Of a stretch of 64,000 nt of DNA, positions 11,909 to 23,831 are shown in pieces. Position numbers and translations under genes: made by a program. The notes beneath the pieces were generated by a model. That model searched no databases. It saw only the letters and a list, made by a program, of their open reading frames with translations, and was not told where the DNA came from. The stretch is taken from positions 56,105,169 to 56,169,168 of the forward strand of contig OX485806.1 of NCBI GenBank assembly GCA_950295325.1, written 5' to 3'. The stretch's first letter is position 1, and every line of letters starts with the position of its first letter. Source of the DNA: Polytrichum commune. Taxonomy: Eukaryota; Streptophyta; Polytrichopsida; Polytrichales; Polytrichaceae.

Positions 11909-12115
11909 GAGATCCGAAATGAGAGCGGAGTAAATTTCATCCTCATTTTCACACACAAGCTTCCAAACTGCCTCCAATTGTGATAACCTCCACTCCAAGC
12001 TCCGAGTTCTTCCACTCCGAGCACATCGCCTTAGATCGCTCACAATTTGGCTAGCATCAAATACCGGTTCTTCATCCGGAGTGCTCATTCCTCTCACTTT
12101 AAAAACTCTCCACAA
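11909..12115 (-). pseudogene. Aldehyde dehydrogenase (ALDH3-type) N-terminal exon fragment
   Basis: From an ATG at 12088 the minus strand encodes [37 protein letters not shown] and [15 protein letters not shown]. This is the N-terminal helix region of plant family-3 aldehyde dehydrogenases (NAD(P)-dependent oxidation of aldehydes), typically followed by a Lys-Pro segment and the rest of a protein of about 480 residues. Here similarity ends at SDL (about 11909). No cofactor-binding or catalytic Cys region follows. The next coding block on the same strand belongs to an unrelated Deg protease, so this is a captured or rearranged first exon. Confidence 0.8.
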
Positions 12116-13140
12116 ACCTCACTAAACCTCAAAAATAACCAATCTTGATACCACAACAACTACAACAACCAAACAAACATTTCTTGAGGAGACTAAGAAG
12201 TTGAGATGATACTTTCTTGAGGATGCAACCCCCTAAACCTACTTTCTCAAAAGTTCATAATAAGCCTCAGTGCGAAAAGAGGGCCTTGTAACTCAACTTA
12301 TACAGTCTTTCCTTCTTTCAATCTTTCATGTGGCAAGAAACTTCACCGGAAATTCTTTGGCCCACATTTCAAATTCTCAATTTCTGGGTAACACCCAAAA
12401 GGGGAAGTGAAGTTGTTAATCACCGTGACCCAGAATCGTAACCCTAAGAATCAAAACAGGAGACTCTGTTGGTCAATCACACTGCAACTAAAGTGAAACT
12501 GAGAGCATGGAGCTTGGAACAAGCCAAAAGCATACCTCATACGTAGATAAATTTCCACAGCAATTTCCAGTAGGACCTCGTCCTCTGGCTCTGAAACCAC
12601 CTGTTATACAAAATCCGAATGACACCTCTCATCGAAACATACACACTTTTACAACTATTGGTGTGACATCAATAGCATGTCATCAAAAAACGGACAGTGG
12701 AAGGAAAAAATCAAGAAGTTGGAGTTTGAAATTGACTCTTACCGCACGAGAGCGGAGCAAGCCGAATCTTTGGCGCTTGTGAAACACCTTATGTGAATGC
12801 TATGAATGCTATGGAACAAAGAAGAAAGCTCCAAAAAATGTGTTTTACCTACCGCCTTGGTGTCACGCTTCACTGCTTCACGCTTCACCAATGCAAGACC
12901 TCCTACCCAAACGCTTCACCGCCTTCACGCCACTATGCTTGTCCAAACCCTAAGCAAACCCAAAGGCCGTTCAGAAGTCACAACATTCCTTCCCCAAAAA
13001 AATCCAGAACATTTCCCTCCATACTAACGCGCTTCATTCAAATTTGGACAGAATTTACACAATTCTTCATCCAAGTAGTCAAACCCATAATTATTCTATT
13101 GATTCTACTACACACATTTGGAGGGATCCAATATCTATAA
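12116..13140 (+). other. Unrecognised stretch with a possible coiled-coil fragment
   Basis: Mostly non-coding. Around 12690-12840 one plus frame reads WKEKIKKLEFEIDSYRTRAE and QAESLAL, and, after a stop and a shift of frame, NAMNAMEQRRKLQKM. The charged heptad-like pattern suggests a coiled-coil tail of some protein, but I cannot name it. Frames at 12507-12782 and 12793-13140 otherwise look random. Confidence 0.3.
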
Positions 13141-13451
13141 TCTTGTTTTTTTTCTATTGATTTATTAAAATGGAAGAATTATTCACCGCCTTATTTTACA
13201 TATAATCATGTAGGGAACATATTTCCAAAGCTATGGTAGATCTAACGAATTTATAAAATTTACCCTCAACAAATTAAATTGACATTTTTTTTTCTCACGT
13301 GGTTTCTTAAATTCCGATAGTCACCTCCCCATGAGTGTTTCATCTCAACCTTCAATTCAGTCATGTCAACAAACGTCAGGCTTGATCAATTTGAAAATTT
13401 TCCTCAAAACATGGATAGTGAAAGTGAAACTCAATTAGGTGAAGACACAAG

Positions 13452-13668
13452 GAAGTCACTTCCTCTTTAATTAATGCATATACGTGCACTCAAGACCTAT
13501 TTTTTGGGGGGTTATTTACCTTGTAGAAAATATTATAAGGTATGGTATTCTTTAAAATAAAGGTGAATGCTTGTATTTTAATACACCCTATCAATCATTA
13601 TAATTTTTTTGTGGAATCATTTAAAAATAACCTATTTTATTTATACTACATTTGGAGTCCAACATCAT
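13452..13668 (+). repeat. Direct repeat, copy 1 (about 215 bp)
   Basis: Starts near GTCACTTCCTCTTTAATT and ends near TTTATACTACATTT. It is repeated with about 85-90 percent identity by eye at 16456-16663, in the same orientation, 3 kb downstream. It is AT-rich and non-coding. The sequence between 13669 and 14545 contains no gene I can support, only scattered TTGGTTGAT-like motifs. Confidence 0.8.
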
Positions 13669-14545
13669 TAGGTAAAACATTGTTGATTTCACATCCTACT
13701 ATTAAACCATGACAATTTGTCCATCTATTTTGATTAGTTGATCTCATGCATTGGCTTGTCAGCCTACATAGACGAATTGATTTTAATTGGTACTCTAACC
13801 TCTAAACATGTTACTGTGGCATGCCATGTGGATTGGTCACCATATCATGTCAACTGGACAAGCCAATATGTTGTTAGATTAGCATGCAATGCCATATAGA
13901 CCGGTTGGCAAGTTGTTTGTTGTATCATTTCCCAACACAACCAATCCACTTAGCATCAAATGGATGAAATTCATGTCAATTGGTTGATGGGGTCGCACAA
14001 TAGCCATATCACATCTTGATTAAAAATATAGTTGGTCGATTATTTGGGACAACCAACGTTTTCAACCTGTGTTTAGGTCTCACACTTAGGACAACCAATT
14101 TAGTCAACTCAAATTCCAATCAAAGACACTTGCAATTGGTTGATTATTTTACTACCAAGAGTAAAAAAATATACACCATTTTCTAGGTCTTTTGGCATAA
14201 CATCGTTGCTGACCATTTGTGTCTTGATCTGTCCTGTAAAGTTGGATGGGCCAATCAACAATAAAATCAAACATCCCATGTATTTTCCAACCTTGATTCA
14301 TTTTGGTTTTTGAAATCCACCAACTGATGGCTACCATTTTGTAGAGGCTATAAATTTATCTTGACATTTTTTGAAATTTGAAAATCCATGTTGGAGATAT
14401 ATATTCTTTATTTTTGTTTGAGAACCCATTCTTACAAAAAATCTTATATCTAAAGAAACAAAGGTTGTACTTTGCATCAATGTAATCCTAGAAATTGACT
14501 AAAAAATCATGGTCTTGTTTGTAATTTCTAAAAGACCATGCATGT

Positions 14546-15957
14546 TGTGAGCCCAAAATTGCGCCCACATGTTTTCTCAAGCGTAAAAATTACAAAAACC
14601 TTAGAGTTCGTGTTTGTCTGATTTGTCAAAAGCATACAAAAAAAATGATGTGTTAGAGTTTAGTTATAGTTGAGTTAAGTGCTGAACTTGAGTTAGTAAA
14701 AGATAAAAAGACCAAAAACAAGTAATTAGTTTAATTCAGTTTTAAGGACACCTATGTTTGAGAGACTTAGACTAGGCTTGGGTGGCCGAGCTTAAAGTAT
14801 TGTTTGTATTAGGCTTAGGCTACAATTGTGTAAGGGGGGGGATCCCTCCTCAATTCGGATCAGGCACTGAAAGTTCGGATCCAGGAGAGAGACCTGGAAT
14901 GCTCGGAGAGGGGACTGACACTCTCTCTTTCGGGAAGATGGTGGCAAGAGCACCAAAGAGGCCTCCCTATTGGGTTCCGAACTAAATGGTTGCAGCCGCG
15001 GGCACCAGGGATTTTGGCCTGGTGTAATGCGAGTGCTGAAGAAAGGAGACTGGGAGGCTAAAAGGCGGAATGCCAGATGACTACCTATGCTTTTCGTTCA
15101 AGGTAAAATGCTCTCGGCCAGCAGCCGAGCAGGTGGATTTGGCAATGGCTTGAATCAAAAGGGATTCAGCAATGTGCACTGATCGAAGGACCAGCAGTTA
15201 AGGTGGAGGGGGTAAGACTTCACAGGTTCGGTGAGGAGTGCCGAGCGAGGTAGCTGGTGGACCCAACGAGACCACTCGCTCACCATCAAAGGTGTGCGGA
15301 TGCGAGGGTTGCCACGGTGCAGCGGGAGGTGCAGTTCCGAGAATAGCTGAGACTATACAGGTGTTGTAACCGGCAGTTGCATTAGCTGCAAACTCAACTG
15401 AAGGAGGAGAGGTTCAATCTGGTGGGCTCGGTGAATGGGAATTGGAGAGGAGATTGGGTCAGCGGCAGAAATCAAGGGGAGAGAGTGCTGGGAATGCGGT
15501 GGATTATTGATGATTTCGTGATGAAGGCAAGGAACGGTGAGGGTGCATTAGGTTGAGATTAGATCTTCTTCAATTTCCATGTTTCAACGAGTTCTTGAAG
15601 GTTGTCCGAACTCGGTTGCTGCCTTAAGGCAGGGGGCAGGAGGCAAGATTTGAATGCTGGGTGGTTGCTCATCAACTTGGAAAACACACAGGCCGTGGGT
15701 CGAAATGGCTGGGCAGTGGCGATCCTCTACTGGACTGGGATTTGAAGGAGTCCTTGAGGCGACTGGGCAGGCTATGGTTCCACTGTCGAGCACAGTGTAA
15801 GGAGGGTGAAGGCCCTGGTGGCACATCAGTGGCTAGTGGAGATGTGAGCTGGCCGAAGGAAGGAAAGGAAATTAACGAGGTGGCAGGGAGGACCGTGGGT
15901 TTAGGTTCTCTTTGAGAAATGCATAACCAGCCCTCAGTGAGAGTTGAATAAAACACA
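14546..15957 (+). mobile_element. LTR fragment of the TGTGAGCCC superfamily
   Basis: Begins TGTGAGCCCAAAATTG followed by CGCCCACATG, the same opening as the LTRs at 7612, 44510 and 62602. The GC-rich middle resembles the 62602 copy in layout. The expected GGCCTCACA end and a second copy of the flank CATGT are not found, so the 3' end is lost or too diverged, and the right boundary given is approximate. Open frames inside overlap on both strands and look fortuitous. A motif GTGGGTTTAGGTTCTCTTTG occurs at its end and again near 16118. Confidence 0.55.
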
Positions 15958-16455
15958 TTAATCTTTCTTTTATTTTCTTTATTGCTTGGTCTTCAAGTAT
16001 TAACAAATACTTGTAGCTCAACAAAACTCATCTAAACCCTATACTAACACTAATCTAAGTCACTAATCCCTTCACTACAAATTGATTACTATCCCCTGCC
16101 CAGCTGCCGGTACTGTGGGTTTAGGTTCTCTTTGAGGTTGTTGAAGGTGCAAAATTGCTTGAAAAATGCAAAGCTTGACCCAAAGGACTCGATATGCCTT
16201 TGCTACAATCTTTTGATGTTCACCTACAACAACACTTACAAGTCAGTCCAACTGCAATAACCAAGGATAAAAAAACTCAGATGCAACTTTGCCACCTTCC
16301 ACAATTTTTGTTGTCTTTACCTTAGTTGCCCAAGGTGTTGTTTTCCTTAATTCTCTATGAAAATCTCCACATTCCTATGGCCACCTACAACATCAAGTAC
16401 TGAAGGTGAAGCATCTCTTCAAGAACCAATATATGCACATCAACACTCGCAAATC

Positions 16456-16663
16456 TCGGGGAGGTCACTTCCTCTTTAATTCATGCATATACGTGTGCTC
16501 AAGACCTATTTGTCGGGGGGATATTTGCCTTGCAAAATATATTATAATGTATGGTATTTTTTAAATATAAGTAAATGCTTGTATTTTAATACACCCTATC
16601 AGTCATTATAAATTTTTGGTGGATTCATTTAAAAATACCTTATTTTATTTATACTACATTTTT
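16456..16663 (+). repeat. Direct repeat, copy 2 (about 210 bp)
   Basis: Same-strand partner of 13452-13668. It ends about 13 bp before the 5' LTR of the large element at 16677. The intervening 15958-16455 is non-coding. Confidence 0.8.
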
Positions 16664-17059
16664 TTCCTTATACCCTTATGAGCCCAAAATGGTTGCTCAT
16701 ATTTGTTTTATGTCTAGAATTTACTTAGAATTGCATTTGAAGTCGTTATTGAAACAACAAAAAGCATTAAAAAGAGTGAGGCTTGGTGTGGAGTTATGTT
16801 TTAGGCCTTAGGCTTATTTTTGTGTGGTTAATTAGAAGCTTAGCGGCATTAAGGGATTGGGTGAATTAAGTTGATAGTATGTGTGTTAAGTAAGGGGAAG
16901 GGCCTCGGGATTTAAGTGTTTGAATTGGGACCTATGGTGTTGGTTTAGGGGGTGAGGGTTTAATGGATAAGATGAGGTCCTACTAAATAGGAGAGAGGTG
17001 AGGGGTTAAGCCCTCTTGGTTTTGTGTATGTCTCCCTCTCTTCTTCTTGTGTGTGGGGA

Positions 17060-18810
17060 GCGGCGGGGGAGCTCTCGGCTACTGATTCAGGCTTTGGGTA
17101 ATGGTTTGTTGCCGCTGGAGGAGCTCGGTTACTGATTCAAGCTTTGGGTAATGGCTTGTTGCCGCTGGAGGTCAGCTCGGCTACTAATTCAGTCTTTGGG
17201 TAATGGCTTTCTGCCGCTGGAGGTCAGCTCGGCTACTGATTCAGGCTTTGGGTAATGGCTTGCTGCCGCTGGAGGAGCTCGGCTACTGATTCAGGCTTTG
17301 GGTAATGGCTTGCTGCCGCAGGAGGTCAGCTCGGCTACTAATTCAATCTTTGGGTAATGGTTTTCTGCCGCAGGAGGTCAGCTCGGCTACTGATTCAGGC
17401 TTTGGGTAATGGCTTGCTGCCGCTGGAGGAGCTCGGCTACTGATCCAGGCTTTGGGTAATGGCTTGCTGTCGCTGGAGGTCAGCTCGGCTACTAATTCAG
17501 GCTTTGGGTAGTGGCTGCTGTCGTTGAAGGTCAGCTCGGCTACTAATTCAGTTTTTGGGTAATGGCTTGCGGCCGCTAGAGAAGCTCGACTACTGATTCA
17601 GGCTTTGTGGTAATGGCTTGTTGCCGCAGGAGGTCAGCTCGGCTACTCATTCAGGCTTTGGGTAATGGCTTGTTGCTGCTGGAGGTCAGCTCGGCTACTG
17701 ATTCAGGCTTTGGGTGTCGCAACCCTTGCTAGTTTTCCTTCACTTAGCTTGACCGCCTTTCCAACCTAGCAAGTGCCACGAGCGCTAACCTGCACATCCC
17801 AAGCACATGCATGGTTAGCTCCCAAAACCGCGGACCTTCAAGCTCATGGCTTGGTCACCAAACCCTCCTACACATGCATTCGGGACTCTCCCCTTAGTAG
17901 GTAGCCAATGGCTAAGGTGGACTTCCATCCATGGAAGTCCACTCTTGAGTTGATCATCGTGTTGCCAAAACAACACTACAACCACCCGGAGCACATTGCC
18001 AAGTATGCTCTGGGGGGGTCGGTCGGCTAAGCCGCCTCACCCATATAAGCCTCTAGGACTTTGGGCGGGGCCCCTACCCCACCTTCAAGTACCCTTTTGT
18101 CTCTCTACAAGGGTTGGGGCCAAGTGGACATTTTCCCTTAGCCGCTGGGGCTGGAACCCCCCAGCAGCTTCAGACCACCATAACTTCTACATATGATGTC
18201 TGATGCCCTCAATCCACCACTCTATTGTCACCTACTCTTTGCGTAGATGCCGATGGACCTCTCACTTGCCCCATTCGGGCAAGTATTGAGGAAGTTATGG
18301 CTCCTCAAACCTTGGCAGTCCTGGGCACCATTCCCAGGTCACTGCTGTTCCAGGGTGCTGTCCCGGGACAGCGCCCCACTCAAATTGCCATATCTCCTAG
18401 CTAGCACCTCCGATTGAGGTGTTCCTTAGCATTCTAGAATTCCACCGCCATAAGCTACTCATAACTTATGGCCTTACCCTCATGACTCTTAGTCCCCGTG
18501 GGTGAGAGGCGTTCTCAACGCCCGGGGTCCTCACCCACACTAAGAGTACTTGGGCCCTCTCACCAATGGCGCCACAAGCCCCGGGTATCACTCCGGGGTC
18601 CCCCTTGTGCCCATGCAGTTGCGGGCACTCCTCATGGAGAGGTGCGCGACATTGGGTAATGGCTTGCTGCCGCTGGAGGAGCTCGGCTACTGATTCAGGC
18701 CTTGGGTAATGGTTGTTGCCGCTAGAGGAGCTCGGCTACTGATTCAGGCTTTGGGTTATGGCTGCTGCCGCTGGAGGTCAGCTCGGCTACTGATTCAGGG
18801 CTTAGGCCCG
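17060..18810 (+). repeat. LTR minisatellite, unit about 52-56 bp (interrupted)
   Basis: Repeats of GGCTTTGGGTAATGGCTTG, then CTGCCGCTGGAGGTCAGCTC, then GGCTACTGATTCA. About 12 units lie before the nested LTR at 17715 and two to three after it. Some units lack the GTC of GAGGTCAGCTC. The same array, with a different unit order and number, fills the 3' LTR (33955-34950). Confidence 0.9.
17715..18651 (-). mobile_element. Solo LTR, 937 bp, TSD TTGGG
   Basis: Starts TGTCGCAACCCTTGC and ends GGTGCGCGACA, with TTGGG on both sides (17710-17714 and 18652-18656). The plus-strand copy at 45835-46243 is followed by a primer-binding site, and this shows that the element's own orientation is minus here. 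The same family flanks the methyltransferase-bearing gypsy element at 46244. No coding content. Confidence 0.9.
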
Positions 18811-19188
18811 GAGGGAATTGCTGGTTTGAAGACCGGGTATGAGCCGGGTATGGGACCGGGTATGGGACCGGGTATGGGAAAAGGCCAAGGGCCAAGGGTA
18901 TTAAGGGGATTTGGCTCCACCATTAGAGGGTGGCCTAGGGAGATGAGCTTTTGGTAGTGAGTTGAGGGTTGGTGCGTAAATTAGTGTACGGAGAAGGGGA
19001 TAAATAGAGAAGAGCATTTTTCAATGCTTGTACTCTTATTATGGAATAAATTGGTGTGCAAGAGTTTATGAGAAATGAAATGGATTTTTACGAAGTTGGT
19101 AAGAGGGAGTTATGTGAACATGAATGTGATACCCATGCCCTCACCCGGATTAGGTAGCATAAGGGTGGGTGGTTTGGCCTCACATAAA

Positions 19189-19206
19189 TGGTGCGTCCAC
19201 TGGGAG
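19189..19206 (+). promoter_or_regulatory. Primer-binding site, tRNA-Arg type
   Basis: Four bases after the 5' LTR lies TGGTGCGTCCACTGGGAG. It matches the 3' end complement of plant tRNA-Arg (TGG..G..TCCACTGGG core), as used by Tat/Ogre-lineage elements. This supports both the LTR end at 19184 and the lineage call. The core match is clear, but three to four positions differ. Confidence 0.65.
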
Positions 19207-20067
19207 TGAAGCGGGATTAGGGAAGATTTGGAGGCGACATCGTAGGAGAAGGGAATGAATGTTTAGTTCATGGTAAGTGTCTTACTTAGAGTTTTTTATT
19301 TTTGTCATTGACTAGTTTATTTCAATTTCTTTATTTTCTTGGAATGAATTGCATATTTCCTTTATGCATTTTGTTTTGAGAAGGGAGCACGGCCAATGTA
19401 TGGCCTCAACCTTTTTGGGGATTTGCTAAAAACATAAAAATAATTTATGATCGTTAGTTCACTAAGACCTTAGAAGGATAATTAAATTTAGGAAGATTAG
19501 ACTTTGACACTCACCTCGGGGTGAGTCTCCAAGTCTTGGGGATTTGACATTTGGTGCTCTAGATTAGATTGTTAGTTTAGAAATTTTGTTGTTATTGTCA
19601 CATTGAGTCACGGTCGAGAGGAATGCTAATTTGCAGAGGATGACAAATTTCTTAAGGTATGGCATTCTTTCCATTGAATTTATTAAACTAATTAAGGAAT
19701 GATTTTTTGTAACTGTTATTGTCATTATCTATTGGAGAGGGTAATTCCCTAGTTGTGCTATTGTGCGAGGATAAGAGGGTGATGCCTCGGTTCTCCGCAT
19801 AATACATGGCGAAGGTCAGCCCCTCACAATTGGTATTGTGGTGAGTGTCATTTGGAGGAAAAGTTTTAGAGGTGATGCTCTAGCCTAACCAAAAATTGAC
19901 ATGAACATGCCTATCCCCTATTTGGGATTGTTCATTTAAGTGGGCTTGCAGGTTCTCTTCCTCACCTCCTCAATCTTTAAATCACATCAAGAAAAGTGGA
20001 AACATTAATGAGTGAAGGCAATGAGGAGTATGATTGGTCAAGTGAGGGTTGATCGATTTTTTGGGGA
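19207..20067 (+). other. Untranslated leader of the large element
   Basis: AT-rich sequence between the primer site and the gag start with many stops in all frames. It is long for a leader, but that is common in Tat-type elements. I see no gene or obvious structure. Confidence 0.5.
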
Positions 20068-20886
20068 ATGCAAGGTAAGACTCGATCCCAAAAACCAAAG
20101 TTGGAATTAGAAGTAGATAGACTTACTCGTAGAAGAAGATCATCTAGGATTATTGAAGTGGTGGAAGAAGTTGAAGTTAGGATAGAGAGTCGTTTGAATG
20201 TGCAACCTAGTGTTAGTCCATTGTTAGGAACATTAGAGGAGCATGCTCAGTTAGAGGACGACGATATTCTGTCCAGGTGGGGCGTCGAGACACCATCGAA
20301 AACTAATTCACCTAGAGAAGACAATTCAATAGGAATCGATAGACACATAGGAGAAGATCCACCGGTCGACATGGCACGGCGAGAGGATGACGAGGGACCC
20401 ATACCGGAAGAAGACCCCATTGATCCATTGGTTAGACCGAGAGGTTTACCAATTGTGGTTCCACAAAACTTACATGGGGTGGATATGCCATCCCACCTCC
20501 TTAAGTTTTATGAAACCAATGATGAGGATCTTTCTAGGCACATGGAGAGGTACATGGAGAGGTTGGTTAGTTCTCTTGTGACCAATCTGGGATATTGGTT
20601 GGTATGGTTTCCTACTACTCTAGAGGATGAGGTTTATGAATGGTATAGAGACCATACCGAGGGACATTTTAGAGGATGGGAGCAATTGCAAAGGGAGTTT
20701 TTGAATGAGTTTCGGCCGGAGATTGGTCAAAGCACGACTTTGAGGGCATTGGCTTCATTGAAGCAAGGTAGACAAGAGAAGATTTCGGCTTACATTAGGA
20801 GGTTTGATTTAGTGTGTACACAATTTGTGGGCACCATGCTCAATGATGATACACTAAAGCAATTTCTTCATTCAAGGATTCTTTAA
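20068..20886 (+). pseudogene. gag, N-terminal and capsid part
   Basis: A 272-codon frame starting MQGKTRSQKPKLELEVDRLT. The C-terminal half has the plant gypsy gag capsid pattern: LEDEVYEWYRDHTEGHF, then WEQLQREFLNEF, then LASLKQGRQEKISAYIRRF. Gag packages the RNA into the particle. The frame stops at 20886 just before a solo LTR (20918-23831), and gag resumes after that insertion in another frame. The N-terminal 150 residues are acidic and low in recognisable features. It is broken by the stop, the frameshift and the insertion. Confidence 0.8.
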
Positions 20887-20917
20887 GTCGGGGACAATTA
20901 TGGGTGTTTTTTAGAGG

Positions 20918-23831
20918 TGTGGTACTTTTGGGCCACCCCCTTTCGAGGGAGCCTAAAAGTATCACACAAGCCCTTCAGTGAAGGTGGCCTGCACTTACAA
21001 GTGCCCAAGCCGAACTCGGATTATAGGTGTATAACGTGAGTAGTTAGATTTTTAAGGGAAATTAAATATGCGTCGTACTACCTCCGGTGGTTGGGCCTTA
21101 GTTTTTTACTATTGTGGCTCTAAACTCCACTAACTGATTTCATATCTAGTTCAAACCTTAACATACAACCTATTCTACGCGCAGACGCAACAGCCTTGAA
21201 ACCAAGGCAATCCTAATTTGTAATGGTTTTGATACACACCAATCGGGTGTGACTCATACCACCCTAGCTCAATGAACGGAATAACGACAATTTGATGGAC
21301 CATTTAATTTTTCATATTTCTTTACTTAGTTCTATTTAATTTTCTAAGCGGGGGAACTCGGCCTAAGTTCCATCCTTTATACAAATTATTTCTTAATTAT
21401 TTGATTTCGGTTGCACCTCCTACTTCACTACATTCACATATTAGGCATCACCCCTTATCTGATTGGTGCACCTCTTACCTCGGAACCTTCTAAGGCCTCG
21501 TGCAGGTCTTTTGAAGGTCGAGTAACATCTCAAACCCTTCGGACTTCAACGGTCCGACGGGTGGTGTCACCCTACCGAGTTAAGTTTCCGATTCGGGTCT
21601 CTTGCCAACAAGGGTTTACGATTTATTTGTATGTTTTAATTGTTAAGTGGGTTTACATTCGATAGGCCACGAAATTACAACTTAATGGGACTAAGGTGAC
21701 GGGCAACCTGTAGGTTCAATCTGTTGCACAATTTTCATAAATTGGGGTCATTACTCCCAATCTATGGGGCCAACAACATAATAGTGGATTCGCGGGTCAT
21801 TAACCCCACCTTTCCACCAACAACATTCAGAGTGGTCGTGTCGGTGATTAATCCGACTTACCACACACAAAACTTGCTAATAAATGAAGCTACTACCACA
21901 AAACATACCAAGGGCCCCGAAAACAATGGAATTGGGTACTCCCTTGGCGGTCAAGTGGTCAAGCCACTTGACCTTACGAGATAGGTGAATAGGTTAAGAG
22001 ATGCGTACCTTAGCCGCGCTCCCTCCAACCCTAAATGGAAGGCTAGCGTTAGTAAATTTACCTCAATTCTCCTCGGTTGAATTGGGCTCAATGTAGGCCG
22101 AGCCGCTTCCTCCTTCCTTGCTCCACTTCCCGAGCGTCGACCTTGCCTCTTTCTTTGTAACTAGTTTGGTAGTTTGGGAGTAATATTAAAATATAAAATA
22201 TTTATTCTACATCATAATTTAATCCTAAGCATAATATTTATACTTAGTGCACCTAATTATCTTTCTAAGGATCTAAAAATCACTTTAATCGGATAAGAAA
22301 TGCAAAAGTTATGAGGGTTGGAAGTATGAGGTCGATTCAACCGACCCTTCCAACCCACCTATCTACCTTCTAATTTTAAAACTTCATAGCACATTCCTTA
22401 CTATTTGGATCTAGGATTTTCTTATACCATTGGAAAGCTATGAACAAGTTCTAACTAGGAAAATTATGATATCAGCAAGTTAAGCTAATAGAAATTCAGC
22501 AGACTCCTTGTAACACAGCAGTCAATCAAGAAGGCTTACACTATGTATCTCGCCTTCAACAATTCATATCTAATTCAATTCTTATTCAAATCAAACGTTC
22601 TATATGACCCTGGAGAGATATTAAAAAGACATATTTGATAAAAATATGTGATTGGAAAGGTAAGCCGAATTGAACCCAGCAGATCCTCTGTAATGCAGCA
22701 GTCAACCAAAAGTTCTCAAACTATGTGTCCCATCTTCCACAATTCATATCTAATTCAAATCATGCTCAAATCAAATGTTCTAAGCCATTTTGGAAAGCTA
22801 CACAAAAGTTCTACTTGGGAAAAATATATCTTTTTAGAATTAAAATTTTAATTGGGCTCGCAGGTCTGATCCAGCAGCCGCTACCCACAAGACCACCCAG
22901 TTCTTCTACTCCATCTTTGAAAATCCATAACTAATTGTCATCTTAACCAAATCACAAATGGGAAACGGCTATGGATAGCTATAGGAAATCTCCCTAAGAG
23001 AAAAATGATAAGTATCTTGTTCTAGGTTCTGAACTAAGCCTTCAGGGCATTGGCAGATGAGGTCTATAATGCTTCCACTCAAAGTCTACCATCCAACCTA
23101 CCTCTACAAAAGAAGGAATAATTTTGTTGGTGTGTTAATAAACACACATTCTAACTAGGAGAGAGAGTAGAGGAGGTTCTCAAACCTTTTTTTAGGCCAT
23201 TGAGAATGCATGCTAAAGGATTTTTTCCTAACTACATTGAAGCAGGGTGGAAGAAGGGGTTTTTAAACCCTCTCACAAAACGGTTGGACCCCTCCTCCAC
23301 CGGATCCATTTTTCAAACCCTTTCCCAAAATTTTGGCTCGGGGGTTTTCCGGGTTGAGATTGCCACCCTCTCGCCGAGGTGGCTCGGACGGGAAACCTAG
23401 AAATCTTTCTAATTTTTCGCCATCGAGTTGGCAAGAGGGCAAGTGGGCAAGTAGCCCCCTTGCTCTCTTTCTTTTTTGTCTTCAAAAGTCTTCAAGCCGA
23501 TTTTATCATCTTACGCAAAACACCTCCAATAGTCTTGTGTTCCTCACACTAATTAATAAACTAACACTTGCTTAGCTAGCATCTACTAACATTTGCTTAA
23601 TAGCTAGCATCTACTAATATTTGCTTAGCTAGTTGTCTTTACTAGCTAGCATATTTTTTTCTACTTTGCTTATCTTCTAGCACTACTTAGTTTCATTTTG
23701 ACCTTCCTTTTTCTAGGCTAAATGCTAAATGAACTAATTTTCCCAAAATTCCCTATCAATTCTAACTTTTAATGCTAACATTCTAACTAAAAGTGATCCC
23801 GCGGAGTGGTGGACCACTCAAAGGGTTCACA
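20918..23831 (+). mobile_element. Solo LTR, 2914 bp, TSD AGAGG
   Basis: Starts TGTGGTACTTTTGGGCC and ends CAAAGGGTTCACA. AGAGG flanks it on both sides (20913-20917 and 23832-23836), and it splits gag. A homologue of similar length lies at 36708-39498. Shared internal landmarks include CTACGCGCAGA and ACCCTCTCGCCGAGGTGGCT. Orientation is inferred only from TG...CA ends. The open frames within are short and not shared with the homologue. Confidence 0.9.

Larger units (their letters stand above)
16677..19184 (+). mobile_element. 5' LTR of the large element
   Basis: Starts TATGAGCCCAAAATGG (TA instead of the usual TG) and ends GTTTGGCCTCACA. Without the nested solo LTR it would be 1566 bp. It contains a long GC-rich minisatellite and, near the 3' end, CCTCACCCGGATTAGG. 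A U3/R boundary cannot be placed with certainty. A CTTGTACTCTTATTATGGAA stretch near 19025 is shared with the other LTR copies and may lie in the transcribed part. Confidence 0.9.
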
